Assembly: GCA_032622095.1 (NCBI GenBank) | Contig: CP136064.1 | Coordinates: forward strand, 177,398,247 to 177,462,246 | DNA: 64,000 bases | DNA from: Siphonodentalium dalli | Taxonomy: Eukaryota; Mollusca; Scaphopoda; Gadilida; Siphonodentaliidae | Direction: 5' to 3' | Shown here: positions 20,726 to 33,111 of the stretch, one piece after another | Layout of the letters: every line of letters starts with the position of its first letter | Numbering within the stretch: the first letter of the stretch is position 1 | Made by a program: the position numbers and the translations under genes | The notes under the pieces: model-generated | Databases searched by the model: none | What the model was told of the DNA's origin: nothing | What the model saw: the letters and a program-made list of their open reading frames with translations, nothing else

Positions 20726-21430
20726 ATAACGGAGATGTTTGTGGAATAAACCAGTTAGGAAAAAAAAAATGTTAATTTCATCGCACCCCATAAGTACCCT
20801 CTGGTGAGAGCTTGGACACAAATTTGTCCGGAGTTTTTCTCAGTCGATTCTTGATCAATTTCCGTGAAACTTGGCACAGATATCAACCATCATGGGAACC
20901 TGTGCTCCTGCGATTATGACGTCTTTTTTTGGTGGAGTTATCCCCCCTTTTTCGACTTAGAAATTTTTCGCAACATGTATACTTTTGTCCGAGCTTTTAT
21001 TCCTACATTTTTCGGTCAATTTTTTTAAAACGTGGCACAAATATTTAGTACCATGGAAACTTGTGCACCTGCGATTATGACATCTATCCGGCATTTTTTA
21101 GTGGAGTTATCCCCTTTTTCGACTTAGAAACTGTTTTTGCAACATGCATAATTTTGTCCGAGCTTTTATTCCTACATTTTTCGGTCAATGTTTTTTAATC
21201 TTGGCACTGATATTTAGTACCATGGGAACCTGTGCACATGCGATTATGACGTCTGTCCGACATTTTTTGTGTGGAGTTATTCCCCTTTTTCGACTTCGAA
21301 ATGTTTTCGCAACATACATAATTTTGTCCAAGCTTTTATTCCTACATTTTTCGGTCAATAGGTTTAAGATTAGGGTTATGGTTGTACACCTGCAATGGGA
21401 ACTGTTATTTTATTATTTTAACTAAATGTT
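20726..21430. repeat. Dispersed repeat with 170-bp tandem units
   Basis: At least three diverged units of about 170 bp contain GAGCTTTTATTCCTACATTT (ends at 21001, 21170 and 21340), each with GATTATGACRTCT and GTGGAGTTAT blocks. It continues the GGGGGAC/CGTCCGTCCG repeat family begun at 20066. Non-coding. Confidence 0.75.
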
Positions 21431-21978
21431 TACTGACATGTGAAACATCTTAGTATTTTAAAAACAGGGGGGTATCCGTAGTCCCATTGGGACAGTCACA
21501 CCTCTAGTTATATTATACAAAGTAAAGATCAGAGGATATTGCACCAAATAAGATCCCAGGTGTGAAGTGCTCGCTGTCATTAGTATGCAAGTTGAAAAAG
21601 TAAGCCAAAATTTGCTGTCATTACCAAACAGCAAAAACTTTCCTAGAAAATATAAGTTAAAATAGTTCACGTTTTAATTTTCTGGTCACCATGTTCATTT
21701 GGGGAGCATAATCTTTTCCACTAAAAATGACACAATGTCATAACATTAAAAACATATTCATGTAATTATCAATTTGTGCCATGCCTCCTACCATACCATT
21801 TAGTCTTTGCCACTATTATCGACTATTGAGCAAAATAAATGGCGTGAAACAATTCTATCCCAAATCTGCTTCATATAAATATTGGTACTTTATTCTGTGA
21901 TACAAACTATGCATAAACCTGCCGTAGGAAATAAGAAGCAAAATTGAAGTTTATTCTATATTATTATGTATATGTGAT
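21431..21978. other. Gene-free stretch
   Basis: No ORF of note or clear repeat, except that the last 30 bp (TATTATTATGTATATGTGAT) match the satellite-like unit at 27069-27088, into which the next element inserted. Confidence 0.6.
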
Positions 21979-22109
21979 TAGTCCAGGAGATATTGGTCGA
22001 CCTCTGCACCCCCCCCCCAGGACTTAACTTCACCCCACTAATTTTCTTCCTTAAGGTCTCCTCTAATTTTTTTCACTTGTTAACAAGAACAAAAAGTGGC
22101 CGCAGAGAC

Positions 22110-23185
22110 TCCAGACAAGATGGCGTCCATCATGGCGGCCATTTTTTTTAAATGCACCAGGTCTCTTTGATCGCCATTATAGTAAAGATGATAGCAAATG
22201 CGGTCTTGTTTTCCGCTCGATTCGTTATGCTAATATACAACCCTTACAAATTAGCCAAAAATCCGACACCAGAATCCAATATGGCGGCCAAGATGTCCGC
22301 CGAAATGTGAAAATATGCTAGTTTTCTGACATGTTACCACCTTTCGTTTGTCTCTGTGGGAAAATGTTAGAATTTTTGCATCATGTTATACATTTATCAT
22401 ATAGAGGAGTCATTGGCGAACACATGGGGACCATAATATGCATTCATTGCGGGATATTTATGTCAGATATCACGTTTTCCCAAATGCCGGTATCATAGGT
22501 CAAAGCCGAATCTCCGTTAATAACGGGATGTTATATTTCAAATCAATGAATGTTATTGCTATTATAACAACACCCATGCATATATATTTGCATGATATAC
22601 TCGAGCTAGGATTCCTCTTATACCTGAGTGGAGGAATATTTACCCAAATCCAAGATGGCGGCCAAAATGGCTACCAGAAATAAAAAATCGCCGAAAATCG
22701 CTGATTTTAACATCAGTGAGCATTATTGTCATGACAACTCCACACCTGCTTACTATTGTAAGTTGGGAACACTTAGGCGAAGAAATTTCCTTGTACCATA
22801 TCCAAATAAAAGTCCCCCAAATCCAAAATGGCGCCCACAATGGCAGACAGATTTTGAAAAATTACCGAAATTCCCTCATATTCACATCATTGGGCATTAT
22901 TGTCGAGACAACTCCATCCATGCGTACAGTTGAGTTGGAAATACTGAGGTGAAGTAATTACCTTACATCTCATGCAAGAAATTGTTTTCCAAATCGAAGA
23001 TGGCGGCCAAAATGGCGACCGAAATTTGAAAACAAGCCTACATTCATTTACTTTCTTAGGATGGGCGTTATTGTTTCGCGATTTCTACCCACCATTACAT
23101 GTTGATATGTATGAATTATTCATTAGGGTTTGGCAAGTGATACTCCCAGTCAATATGGCGGCCAAACTGGCGGGCAGAAATTGAA
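22110..23185. repeat. Diverged tandem units with paired ATGGCGGCC motifs (left arm)
   Basis: About six units at roughly 150-370-bp spacing (near 22118, 22281, 22651, 22826, 22996, 23152) each carry two ATGGCGNCC-like motifs about 12-13 bp apart, for example AAGATGGCGGCCAAAATGGC. The mirror set occupies the right arm at about 25730-26790. AAGATGGCGGC is the consensus of the zinc-finger protein YY1; use by the element is inference. Confidence 0.7.
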
Positions 23186-23899
23186 AAGAAGCCGATATTA
23201 TCACATACTAATTTCAACTTTTTGTCATAATATTGATTTGTATAAACAAAACGGTACATAATATAAGCCATATATTAGTTCCAATGTAAGTCGTAGCCTT
23301 TTGGAAGGATGAAAACCCACAATCGCAATGTGGCATTTCAAAATCCATTCTCCACTAAGGGCTCATACTGGCCGTAACCGTATATAGGTGCGTCGAATAG
23401 TCATATTATGACTTCCAAGAATCAAAACAACAGTACCTGAGCTTATTCTGAATTGCCACATTCAGCATTATCTAGACTCGTTTCCGTCTCTTCGTCATAT
23501 TAATCTATCTCACTCACAAGAACAGTTCACTACTCTTCTTTGTACGAGTGTGCCACTAATCGCAATGTTTCAAACAATACATATGCCGGTGTCCAGCTCA
23601 CGTGTTGGTTTCGAAAGCTTGGAATTCTTAGCGAGCTTCATTCGTGGTATAGCTTATGATATAATTCAGATGCTACATATGGGGTATATGCGTCATCTTG
23701 TGCGATACACTATATATAAAGGTATTCGGTCGATGCGTATACTAGCTTTCATAAGGATCTATCTGCGTATTGTCAGCTTTGGTGACCTAATGGGGATAAC
23801 AACGTGTACGCCTGGTGATCTTCCCAAACAGCCACTTCTCAATATATGGTTCATCAATTGACATACTCATCTAATGCACTGACGTACCCGGACAACTTC

Positions 23900-25080
23900 T
23901 GTATATGGCTTCGAATGTTGAAAGCCCGACATTTGCCGGATGCAATTCTGCTAAGGCGTAGAAGACCATAATGCATAATATACCCAAACTCCTTGAACAT
24001 GATCATAAGAAAAGGCTTGTTGGCGTCCAGCAATCGTCTCACCGAACAGATCCAAGCAGATGATAACAATACACACGTTGCTAGTTTGTGGGTATGTATC
24101 ATGATAGTGGAAATGAAATTGGACCATGACTGTACCGCCCCTTATTTTGTTATGTTTTAGACTCAGACAGGATCTCATGTGTGGCTTTGCTTTCCTTGTA
24201 TACTAAGATTGTATGTTCCCACCCGTTTGGAAGCCGTTCTTAAACAACTGGATCAGGGGTGTGTCATTCGCTACTGCTGTATAAGCCCCACAAAGACTGT
24301 GGTGTAGTCTTAAAGGCGATACCTTTGATAGTTGGTTGATATGTCATACTCACACTGGGTGGTATGGTTCAAGAAAGTACAAATGCCATCAACAAAAGGG
24401 TGAAATGTTCAACGCGAAGAACATCCAGAGGAATGTTACGTTGATGAGCTGTTGCATTCAGTTCAACACACGTTGGTACACCAAGTGATTTCTTGATAAC
24501 ATCACCAATGCGACCATTTTCCTGCATGAGACATTAACTACTATATTATAAAGTTATATATATAAAGCTATATGATCATAAAGGTCGCGTTCCCCAACGG
24601 CCACAGCCATCGCCATGGAGACTGTAAATTGTTCTTTAAACACATAGTGAAATAAATGCACCACATTTCCTGACATTCTCTTGAATAATACCGCCCACAT
24701 ACTGACACTAACCCCGAGAGAGGATAACAAAACACGCATACATCCATGCTATAAAGACATTATCCTTTAGTCCATCCGACTGTTTTGAGGGAGGCTAGCA
24801 TATTATTATCCAGACAAAAGTGTACGTAGTTGAATCAGAAAGGCTAAACAAAACCGACACGCATGACATTCGATATCTTAAACATGCACCAGGTGTAGCG
24901 GTGGTGTATACAGTGGCCCATTTCATTCCCACTATCATGGCGCATTTCCACAAACTAGTACCGCGAGCATTGTTCTTCTCTGCTGGGAGATATTCGACGA
25001 GACAACTGCGGGGCGTCACACAGTTTGCTTCGGATAATGGTAAAGAAGTGTGGGTAGTCTGTACACTAGGGTCTTCTCCT
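23900..25080 (-). pseudogene. Degenerate coding remnant in the centre of the inverted-repeat element
   Basis: Minus-strand frames read like decayed protein: RMSGNVVHLFHYVFKEQF and VSMAMAVAVGERDLYDHIAL at 24554-24690, then ENGRIGDVIKKSLGVP and CVELNATAHQRNIPLDVL at about 24390-24535. More fragments follow toward 23950 (FHFHYHDTYPQTSN). Stops and shifts separate the pieces. Position at the centre of an inverted-repeat element suggests a transposase or accessory gene. I do not recognise the family. Confidence 0.4.
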
Positions 25081-26926
25081 TAGCTGATAGACATCTGTCC
25101 AAGGGAATGAGACAGCTAGCAACCTTCGAAACACTGTCGAAGTTGTCCACATATGCCAATGCGTTCGCTGAGTGTGAGTTGACGAACTATCTATTGAGAA
25201 GTGACTAGCTAACTGGTTCGCCAGGTGTACATGTCGTTATCCCATGGGGTATGAGACACATACATAGAGATGACCTTCTGTAAGCTAGACACCGGAAAAT
25301 GAATTGTTTGAAACGTTATGATTAGAGGGACCCTACTCCCAGGAAGTGGTGAATACTTTGTCGGTGTGAGCGACCTAGATTTATCAGATAAAGAAATGGA
25401 AGCTGGTCCAGATAATTATGGACGTGACGTGGCAAATCAGAATCTGTTATCAGGTAATTGTTCTGATATAACTATTCGGCGCACCTACGCTTACGGCCAT
25501 TATCGGCGCTAAGTGGAGACTGGATTTCGAAATGCCACATCGCGATATTAATTGCGGTGTTTCATCTTTCCAGAAGGACACGAGCTATGTTATGCGTTTT
25601 GATACCTTTAAGTTGAACTAGTAGATGGTTTATGTACAATTTCGTCCATACATACCGATATTATGACAAAAAGTTGAAATTAATATGTGAAAATATCGAT
25701 TTCTTTTCAATTTCTAGCCGCCAATTTACCAGCGATCTTGGCTGTGAGTATCAATTGCCAAACTCTAATGAATACTTCATGTCACTATTCCATATCAACA
25801 TGTAATGGTGGACAGAAATCGCGAAACAATAACGCCCATCCTAAGAAAGTAAAGGAATGTAGATTTGTTTTCAAATTTCGGTCGCCATTTTGGCCGCAAT
25901 CTTCGATTTGGAAAACAATTTCTTGCATGAGATGTAATGTAATTACTTCACCTCAGTATTTCCAACTCAATTGTAAGCATGGGTGGAGTTGTCTCGACAA
26001 TAATGCCCAATGATGTGAATATGAGGGAATTTCGGTGTTTATTCAAAATCTGTCCGCCATTGTGGGCGCCATTTTGGATTTGGGGGACTTTTATTTGGAT
26101 ATGGTACAAGGAAAGTTCTTCGCCTAAGTGTTCCCAACTTACAATAGTAAGCAGGTGTGGAGTTGTCATGACAATAATGCTCCCTGATGTTAAAATCAGC
26201 GATTTTCGGCGATTTTTTATTTCTGGTGGCCATTTTGGCCGCCATCTTGGATTTGGGTAAATATTCCTCAGCTCAGGTATAAGAGGAATCCTAGCTCGAG
26301 TATATCCTGCAAATATATATGCATGGGTGTTGTTATAATAGCAATAACATTCATTGATTCGAAACATAACATCCCGTTATTAACGGAGATTCGGCTTCGA
26401 CCTATGATACCGGCATTTGGGAAAACGTGATATCGGACAAAAATATCCAGCAATAAATGCATATTATGGTCCCCATGTGTTCGCCAATGACTCCTCTATA
26501 TGATAAATGTATAACATGACGCAAAAATTCTAACATTTTCCCACAGAGACAAACGAAAGGTGGTAACATGTCAGAAAAATAGCATATTTTCACATTTCGG
26601 CGGCCATCTTGGCCGCCATATTGGATTCTGGTGTCGGATTTTTGGCTAATTTATAAGGGTTGTATATTAGCATAACGCATCGAGCGGAAACAAGACCGCA
26701 TGTGCTATCATCTGTACTATAATGGCGACCAAAGAGACCTGGTGCATTTAAAAAAAATGGCCTCCATGATGGACGCCATCTTGTCTGGAGTCTCTGCGGC
26801 CACTTTTTTTTCTTGTTAACAAGTGAAAAAAATTAGAGGAGACCTTAAGGAAGAAAATTAGTGGGGTGATGTTAAGTCCTGGGGGGGGGGGGGGGGTGCA
26901 GAGGTCGACCAATATCTCCTGGACTA

Positions 26927-27309
26927 GATGTTTATATGACAAAATAAAACTATTTTATTGATATTTGATGGACGAAAGTCTAATTAAATCGCCTAGAACA
27001 CAGCGCGACGGGCACCGAGCTGCGGCTTGGTGTTTGGACATTTTGCGTTGTGGCTTGGTTCATATAAAATATTATTATGTATATGTAATGTTTATATTAC
27101 CAAATAAAACTATTTTAATGATATTTGATGGACGAAAGTCTAATTAGGTCGCCTAGAACACAGCGCGACGGACACAAAGCTGCGGCTCGGTGTTTGGACA
27201 TTTAAACAGGCAGAGATTGAATTTGTTTGAAATTGATGATTGAAATTGTTGAAATTTGAGAACAAGTTATGATTGAAATATGAGGAAAAAAAATAATGAT
27301 TGAAATTAA
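26927..27309. repeat. Satellite-like repeat, two units
   Basis: Two tandem copies of a unit of about 170 bp contain AAATAAAACTATTTTA, GATGGACGAAAGTCTAATTA and a GC-richer CACAGCGCGACGG...GCTGCGGCT block. Inverted copies lie at 30240-30500, so these repeats bracket the LINE remnant between them. Confidence 0.75.
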
Positions 27310-27321
27310 GAAAAATTTAAA

Positions 27322-29224
27322 TTGTTTTACAAAGGGGGTGGGAAACCAAAGACAAAGTTTGACAGCTATAGAGCGATAACCTTACTTCCGGTTATATACA
27401 AACTGTTAGAAAAGACTTTACTTGCTCGAATTGAACGGAATTGCCCACTCTTGATATCAACGCATCCATTGCAACACGGGTTTCATAAAAAATATCAGTT
27501 GCCTCATGTCTTCTTATGTCATACAGGAGAGCATCTCTTACGCTGACGAACAAAATTCTCGCATGTTCGCCTGCTTTTTAGATGTGCACAAAGCATTCGA
27601 CACTGTATGGACGAACGGACTACTCATGAAACTATTTTTACGTGGTTTCACTGGGAACATACTCAAACTATGTAACGAATTTCTGACCGGTGTAACTTGC
27701 ACAGTGCGTCATGGCAATCTATCATCCAGAATATTAAATATAAAACAAGGCGCAAGACAACGAGGTACCCTTTCGCCAATTGTGTATGCAATATTCATTG
27801 ATGATTTGCTTCATGCACTTGAGCTGTCAGGCTTTGGCCTTATGCTACACGAAATAAATTGCTCGTCGCCGACCCAAGCCGATGACATGACCTTACTCTC
27901 TCTCTCTCTCTCATTTTATGGTCTGCAAAAACTTTGTGATATATGTAGCTCATACAGTAGACAATGGCGGTTTATTTATAATCAACAGAAATGCAAAGTT
28001 ATCGTATTCGATGGACAACCACCCAATTCGGCTAATTTGCGATGTTGGTTAATTAACAATGTTCCTATTCTAGAAGCAGAAGGGATCGTCCATCTTGGAA
28101 TACCTTTGGGGAAAACTAACCGTCAAAACATACTCACAGATTCCATATGCTCCAAACTTCGTTCAACATTCCTAATGCTCAGTAATGCTGGATTGTATGC
28201 GGGTGGAATCACACCCATTAGCTCCTTGACGATTTACAAGTCTATTGTACTCACATGTGGCCTCTATGGGTCAGAGTTTTTGTACAACACGACAGTTTGT
28301 AATGAAATCAAGCTGGAACGAATCCATCGCTTCTGTTTAAAACGCATTCAATGCCTATCGCCGAGATGCAGAACAGATATTGTCCTTGGTTTGCTGGGAA
28401 CTTCGTCTTTGGAATCAGTCATTGAAGCCAGGAAGCTTTCTTTGTTCGGTGGCTTGTGTCGTGTTCCTACGGGAAAGGCCTGCAAGAATGTCTTTGTCAA
28501 ACGCCTATACGAGTGGATATACACACCACAATATGACAACAGTTCGTCAGTGTTATGTAATATTATCTCTATACTCGAGAAGCACGACATGACCGATGCT
28601 CTAACTGAATATGTCCAATTTGGTACATTCGTTCCGAAATTATCCTGGAAAAGACGAGTCAGATATACTTTACACAATGCAGACGAATTTGCATGGAAAT
28701 CAAGAATAAGTTCTGACCAATCATTCAATCGATTTGTAAAAGTACATGACACGCTGCAAGTATCACCTATTTGGTACCTTTGCAGAAAATTCCCAAACAA
28801 CAGGCGATCGTACCACACACTAGCAAATGTAATTGAAGCAACCACTTCCTCAGATGCGGAGTTTTGCTCTCTCTGTGAACTTTCATACACCGATATCGTA
28901 GAACACATACTCATTGAATGTCATTACGTTGTAAATATAAGAAACGACATGTTATATGGTATCATTAACCAGTTTGGGGTACACCCATTTATTCTCGTTG
29001 ATCAGCTATCGTCCACCAATATGGTTTTACTTCATTTATCACTCATCAATGATGAACTGATGTCTGTGATTGATGATATTGACTCCTTCTTGAACTTCAT
29101 GATCTCGGCTACATCTCGATTATGGCATGCATACTTTCTTCTGAAAAAGCGTGGTGTTGCTCGATCGGACACAAGCGCCGATGTTGCACTGATCGATCCG
29201 AACACCTACTTTGATCCGCCATAG
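27322..29224 (+). pseudogene. 5'-truncated LINE reverse transcriptase with one frameshift
   Basis: The sequence begins within RT (DSYRAITLLPVIYKL). It shifts frame at about 27500-27515, then stays open to 29224. The motif A block FLDVHKAFDTVW is present. Motif C reads QADDMTLL, where Y/FADD is usual. The C-terminal zinc-like module CSLCELSYTDIVEHILIEC is typical of Jockey/CR1/I-group ORF2 proteins. The endonuclease and start of RT are absent. The 3' tail GGAGGAAATAAAGATGTAATAA (29605-29626) matches the tail style of the LINE ending at 38479. It is broken and probably inactive. Confidence 0.85.
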
Positions 29225-29639
29225 ACTATCGATCAGTTTCCACAGCATGACTCTCCTACAAATCAATAATGTTACGGATCAGTTGTGATTCGTCTGTGTC
29301 TGTTTTTGCTTATCTTCTAAGCCAGTGGCACCGGCAGATCACACCTGATTCGATTTCGATGGAGCCGAGGCTCTGTCTTCGTGTCGGTCCACATACAGTT
29401 CCATATTTCTTGGAGAGACTCTCGTGCGATAATTGACAATATATATGTCTACACATTGATTTTTTTTTACAGGTACATGCCAATGGAGTCAAATTATCAT
29501 ATTTTATAAATGTCTTATTTTCAGGGGTGCACCACACATTGTTGTTCCATTGTATATAATGCTATTGTAATATTCATGTTTGTTAATTTATGTCAATCTT
29601 CATTTATGGAGGAAATAAAGATGTAATAATAAGCCACTT

Positions 29640-30239
29640 TCTGGAGTTAGTTTTAGAGGATATTACCCTCTTTTTTGGCCTGGTTTCTTGGCTATGGCCG
29701 CAGTTTTTGCGATTGTCAATCGGCCGTCGGTCGATGTTTGCGTCGATGCCTTGTCAACAACGAATGTCAAAAGTCTCCTCAATTGTCTACTGAGTTTTTC
29801 ATACGTCAAATTAATCCATGTCCCGTGTTTTACAAATAATTTGCTTGTGTCGCCAGTCAGTCGGTAGTTACCTGCACCATAGAGGGCACTTCTTACATCT
29901 TGCATTGTTTGTTTTGGTAGTAAAGTCACCATCAACTCACTTTCTTGTCACTCGAGTATTGTTTTTACAATCGTTGTCTATCAAAAGCATGTTGTTTCTA
30001 TAATTGAGCGCCAAGAAACACTGATTGCAAGTAACTGTCAAAACAACGAATTACAATAGGTGAGAGACAGCCATCAACAACAATTCACACTTAAAATTGC
30101 TGCAATAACAGTAAGAAGAAATCTCTAATCAGCTTACCGCTTAGTAATTAAGATTTAAGAGTGAAACCACTAATCAGCTTAACGCTTACTATAATTAAGA
30201 CTTGTGAATGGATGATTTCTGAATGAACCAAGACACAAT
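29640..30239. other. Gene-free stretch
   Basis: AT-rich. A roughly 35-bp direct repeat (AATCAGCTTA with CGCTTAGTAATTAAG) recurs near 30127 and 30171. No coding signal. Confidence 0.5.
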
Positions 30240-30510
30240 GTAAATTGTCCGTTGCACTGTATTATGGGCGGTTTAATTAGACTTTCGTCCATCAAATATC
30301 ATTAAAATAGTTTTATTTGGAGATATAAACAGCACATAAACATAATAATATAGATAAAAGCTGATGGGAATTTCATATTATTTGAACCAAGCCACAACGC
30401 AAATTGTCCAAACACCAAGCCGCAGCTTGGTGTCCGTCCCACTGTGTTCTGGGCGGTTTAATTAGACTTTCGTCCATCAAATATCATTAAAAAAAACATA
30501 AACATAATAA
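30240..30510. repeat. Inverted copies of the satellite-like repeat
   Basis: Two units in the opposite orientation to 26927-27309, recognised by TTAGACTTTCGTCCATC and CCAAGCCGCAGCTTGGTGTC. With the left units they form a roughly 3.5-kb inverted-repeat frame around the LINE remnant. Confidence 0.75.
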
Positions 30511-30839
30511 TATTCTCACTTATCCGACAGGGATGTGTGAATGCATCCGAGCCGGCAGGTTATAGTCTGTTTTTACAATGCGTGACTAGTGATCCCATCG
30601 CCACAAGCAGTGTTTGTTTAAGCAAAGTGTAGCCCAAACGTACCGGCAATGACTGTATATCACGATATGAACTCTTGTCACTGAAAACAACTCAAGTGAG
30701 TGATTTCCAGATATAATCATGTTCTAACGCTAACATATAAATTACAGAGGCTCACAACTACGACAATTAAGACAGAAACCAGCTCCGTCTCCCTTTATTT
30801 TAGGAGAAAAGCCACAAAGAAAGAAGAAACACAAAAGAA

Positions 30840-30975
30840 AATAATTATAAAAAATGTATAACAATGCTGCTTTTTTTTTCATGATTCCAATAAAGGCAAT
30901 ACAATGAGGGGTGAAGGAAAGGGCCTATCGACCATCCCGGGGTAGCCCCCCCCCCCCCCAAATCACATACTTATA
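30840..30975 (+). repeat. 3' remnant of the ORF1-like element family
   Basis: Matches the 3' end of the copy at 33940-34085: AATAAAGGCAATA, GGAAAGGGCC, a CCCGGGG block and poly(C). Only the tail remains; the coding part is lost. Confidence 0.65.
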
Positions 30976-31690
30976 AGACAGATCATATCAAAATGGCAAA
31001 AGCTCAATTACATATTAATTTCATTCCTAATGATCGCGGTGGTAATATCTCGTCTTTAACCACTATAAGTTATGCGATAAGTCTCGGAGAAACGATAGTG
31101 TATATTGGCGATGCTGTTCAAAGACCTGCAGCGCTGCTGTAAATACCAAGAACGACATCGTCACATCCTACAAAAGCCAGCATCACCATGACTCAGACCA
31201 GGCCCAAGTTGCTGCTGAAACCATCATCGCAGAGCTTAAAACCTTAGTTCGACATACATCCAGACCCAGTCACTGCTATCTACCAGGAATAAATATCTAG
31301 TATGTATATCTTTGAAAAAACAATTCTTATCAAAATATCATAAATGAGAACGCTCTTTGTTAACTGTACGATATGTCAAATATTTCAACAAGTATACAAA
31401 ATAAGTTATATTCAAAACAAAAACAATTCGTATCTATCATATCATAATTGATAACGCTCCGAAACAATACCTGTCGGTAAATCAGCCCAAATGAAAAAAC
31501 TGTAAAAACAGTTAAAAACCTAAGTAACTGCCGATACAGACTATAATCGGTAACTCTTTCATGTTGGGGATTATCACACCTACCTCCGAAACAATACCTG
31601 CCGGATAAGTGGGAACATCTCGTCCAGAGCCAGTCAGTATGCTAGAAACTGGTTTGATGTCTAGAAGGATGAGGTAGCACCACCTGGGTT
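30976..31690. other. Gene-free stretch with weak inverted ends
   Basis: TCTCACTTATCCGACAGG (30514) and an inverted CCTGCCGGATAAGTGGGA (31597) may be eroded ends of a 1.1-kb element that took up the ORF1-family tail. No coding signal. Confidence 0.35.
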
Positions 31691-31846
31691 GCTGTCATCA
31701 CCAAACAGCATGTTTACATTTTTTTTTAATTGGGTTGTTTGGGGTAGCTAGCCCCGGGATTGTCGAAAGGGCCTTTCCTTAATCCATCATGATATTGTTT
31801 TTATTAGAGAAATCAGAAAACAAAAAAATGAAAAAAAGATAGCAAT

Positions 31847-32720
31847 TTAGAGATTCTTTGTGGTGATCATTTTCTTTTTTTCTGGTGGTCGTGGATGTTT
31901 TGAATAGGCTAGTGTGAACTTGCCATATGTCTGTGTTGGATTGACTGTTACTGTCCCAGATGTTCTCTCATTTTTATCTCGATGCCCGTAGACCTGGCGA
32001 TCTCGCAGCAGGAAGAATTCGTATTTGGTGAGATGGTAAGTCGTTCCTGTTGCGTGGTGTGCTACAATCGCTGTCTTGATCCTTTCTCTTTCTTTTTCCA
32101 TCCGTTCTTTGGTGATGGACGACGCCGGCCTCTCTTCATACCTCGGCGTCGGAGGGGCGGTGAAGGTAGATTCCGCCCCTTGTGGAGAATGGCTGGGTGG
32201 TGTTTCCATCTCCACGTCGAAACTGGCGGCAGGAACATCGGGGGGTGGTATCCGCGTCCCTGTCTCCGCTCGTCTCTGTGCCGACAGCAGGAACCTCCGG
32301 CAGATCTACGGAGTCCCTGCTAGCTGGTCTGATGTCACCTGTCTCCATGCAGGCCGGGTCGTCTGGGCGTCTCTCAGACAACTCCGGCCTGCCGGCAGTG
32401 ACACTGGATGGCTGAACCACTCGGGGAGGGGCGACTGGCCGATCTACAGTCACCCCCTTCTGCTTCTTCCATTTAGCCCGTCTGGCAGCGTCCCTTCTTT
32501 TCTGTGAGGGTGTCTTTCTCTTGGGAGGCCCCTTCTTCATGGTACAGCGGGTCTTGGCGTTCCTGTTCGCGGCAGAAGACTTCTGGGTGCCAGCATATTC
32601 TGTCCGGAATTCTACACAGAGAACCAGAGAGCCCCTGTTAGCTTGGAGAGACCAACTAACAGCGTCCACTAACCGGTTTCTCTGTATAGCAGCCAACGCG
32701 GTGTCAGGGATTAGCTCCAT
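31847..32720 (-). pseudogene. ORF1/Gag-like protein, minus-strand copy (frameshifted)
   Basis: Coding starts at 32720. An N-terminal region ends in a hydrophobic strand (LVLCVEFRT). A very basic block (KRKTPSQKRRDAARRAKWKK) and an acidic Ser/Pro-rich tail follow. A frame change near 32215-32230 separates the last 120 residues, which contain a charged helix (KERMEKERERIKTAIV). The basic block resembles the N-terminal module of ORF1 proteins of lophotrochozoan LINEs as I remember them; no zinc knuckle is visible, so this may be a non-autonomous derivative. Confidence 0.5.
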
Positions 32721-33111
32721 AATCCGTCCTGAGCCTAATCCAAAACCATCTCAGTCTGGCGTCAGCACGAGGGCAGATACAACCGAAGTCGCGACCGCAC
32801 AACTCACTCGTGTTGACGCCCTGACAACGAGGAACTAATTAAGCCAAATAAAATCTGACTTGTTCGCTCCACTCGCTGCCAGAGTGTTTACATTTTGTGT
32901 TAGTCCGTTTGTCAAGTACTAGTACGCCTGTCGCTCACACATGGCAGAGGGTGGAGCGAACCAGTCAGAATTGCTTGGCTGCATTAGTTCCTCTTTGTCA
33001 GAGCGTCGGCACGAGTGAGTCGTGTGGCCTGTAACCTTAATTGGGAGCAACCGCCCTCGTGCTGATGCCGGCGAGTGAGACGGTTTTAGATTAGGCTTAG
33101 GACGACGGACA

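Larger units (their letters stand above)
21979..26926. mobile_element. 4.95-kb DNA element with about 1.5-kb inverted arms
   Basis: The outer ends TAGTCCAGGAGATATTGG and its inverse are followed by poly(C)/poly(G) and long, well-matched inverted arms (about 21979-23480 and 25430-26926). Matching is high distally and diverges inward. The flanks carry the 3-bp duplication GAT. A paralogous empty site at 27069-27100 reads straight through, confirming the insertion. The arms hold repeated ATGGCGGCC motifs. The 2-kb centre has a broken minus-strand coding remnant. Three-bp duplications occur in PIF/Harbinger, Academ and some CACTA elements; I cannot assign one. Confidence 0.85.

Noticed and set aside
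25948-26367. 139-codon minus-strand ORF in the right arm of the inverted-repeat element, mirrored at 22628-22933
   Set aside because: Generated by the non-coding arm repeats; present in both arms with different breaks.
21979-26926. CRISPR-like reading of the repeated ATGGCGGCC units
   Set aside because: Repeats are diverged, irregularly spaced and mirrored in inverted arms of a eukaryotic element.
27896-27912. (CT)n microsatellite inside the LINE RT
   Set aside because: Short, in frame, and not informative beyond a Ser-Leu run.
29663-29935. 90-codon minus-strand ORF after the first LINE
   Set aside because: No domain and no conserved partner elsewhere in the window.
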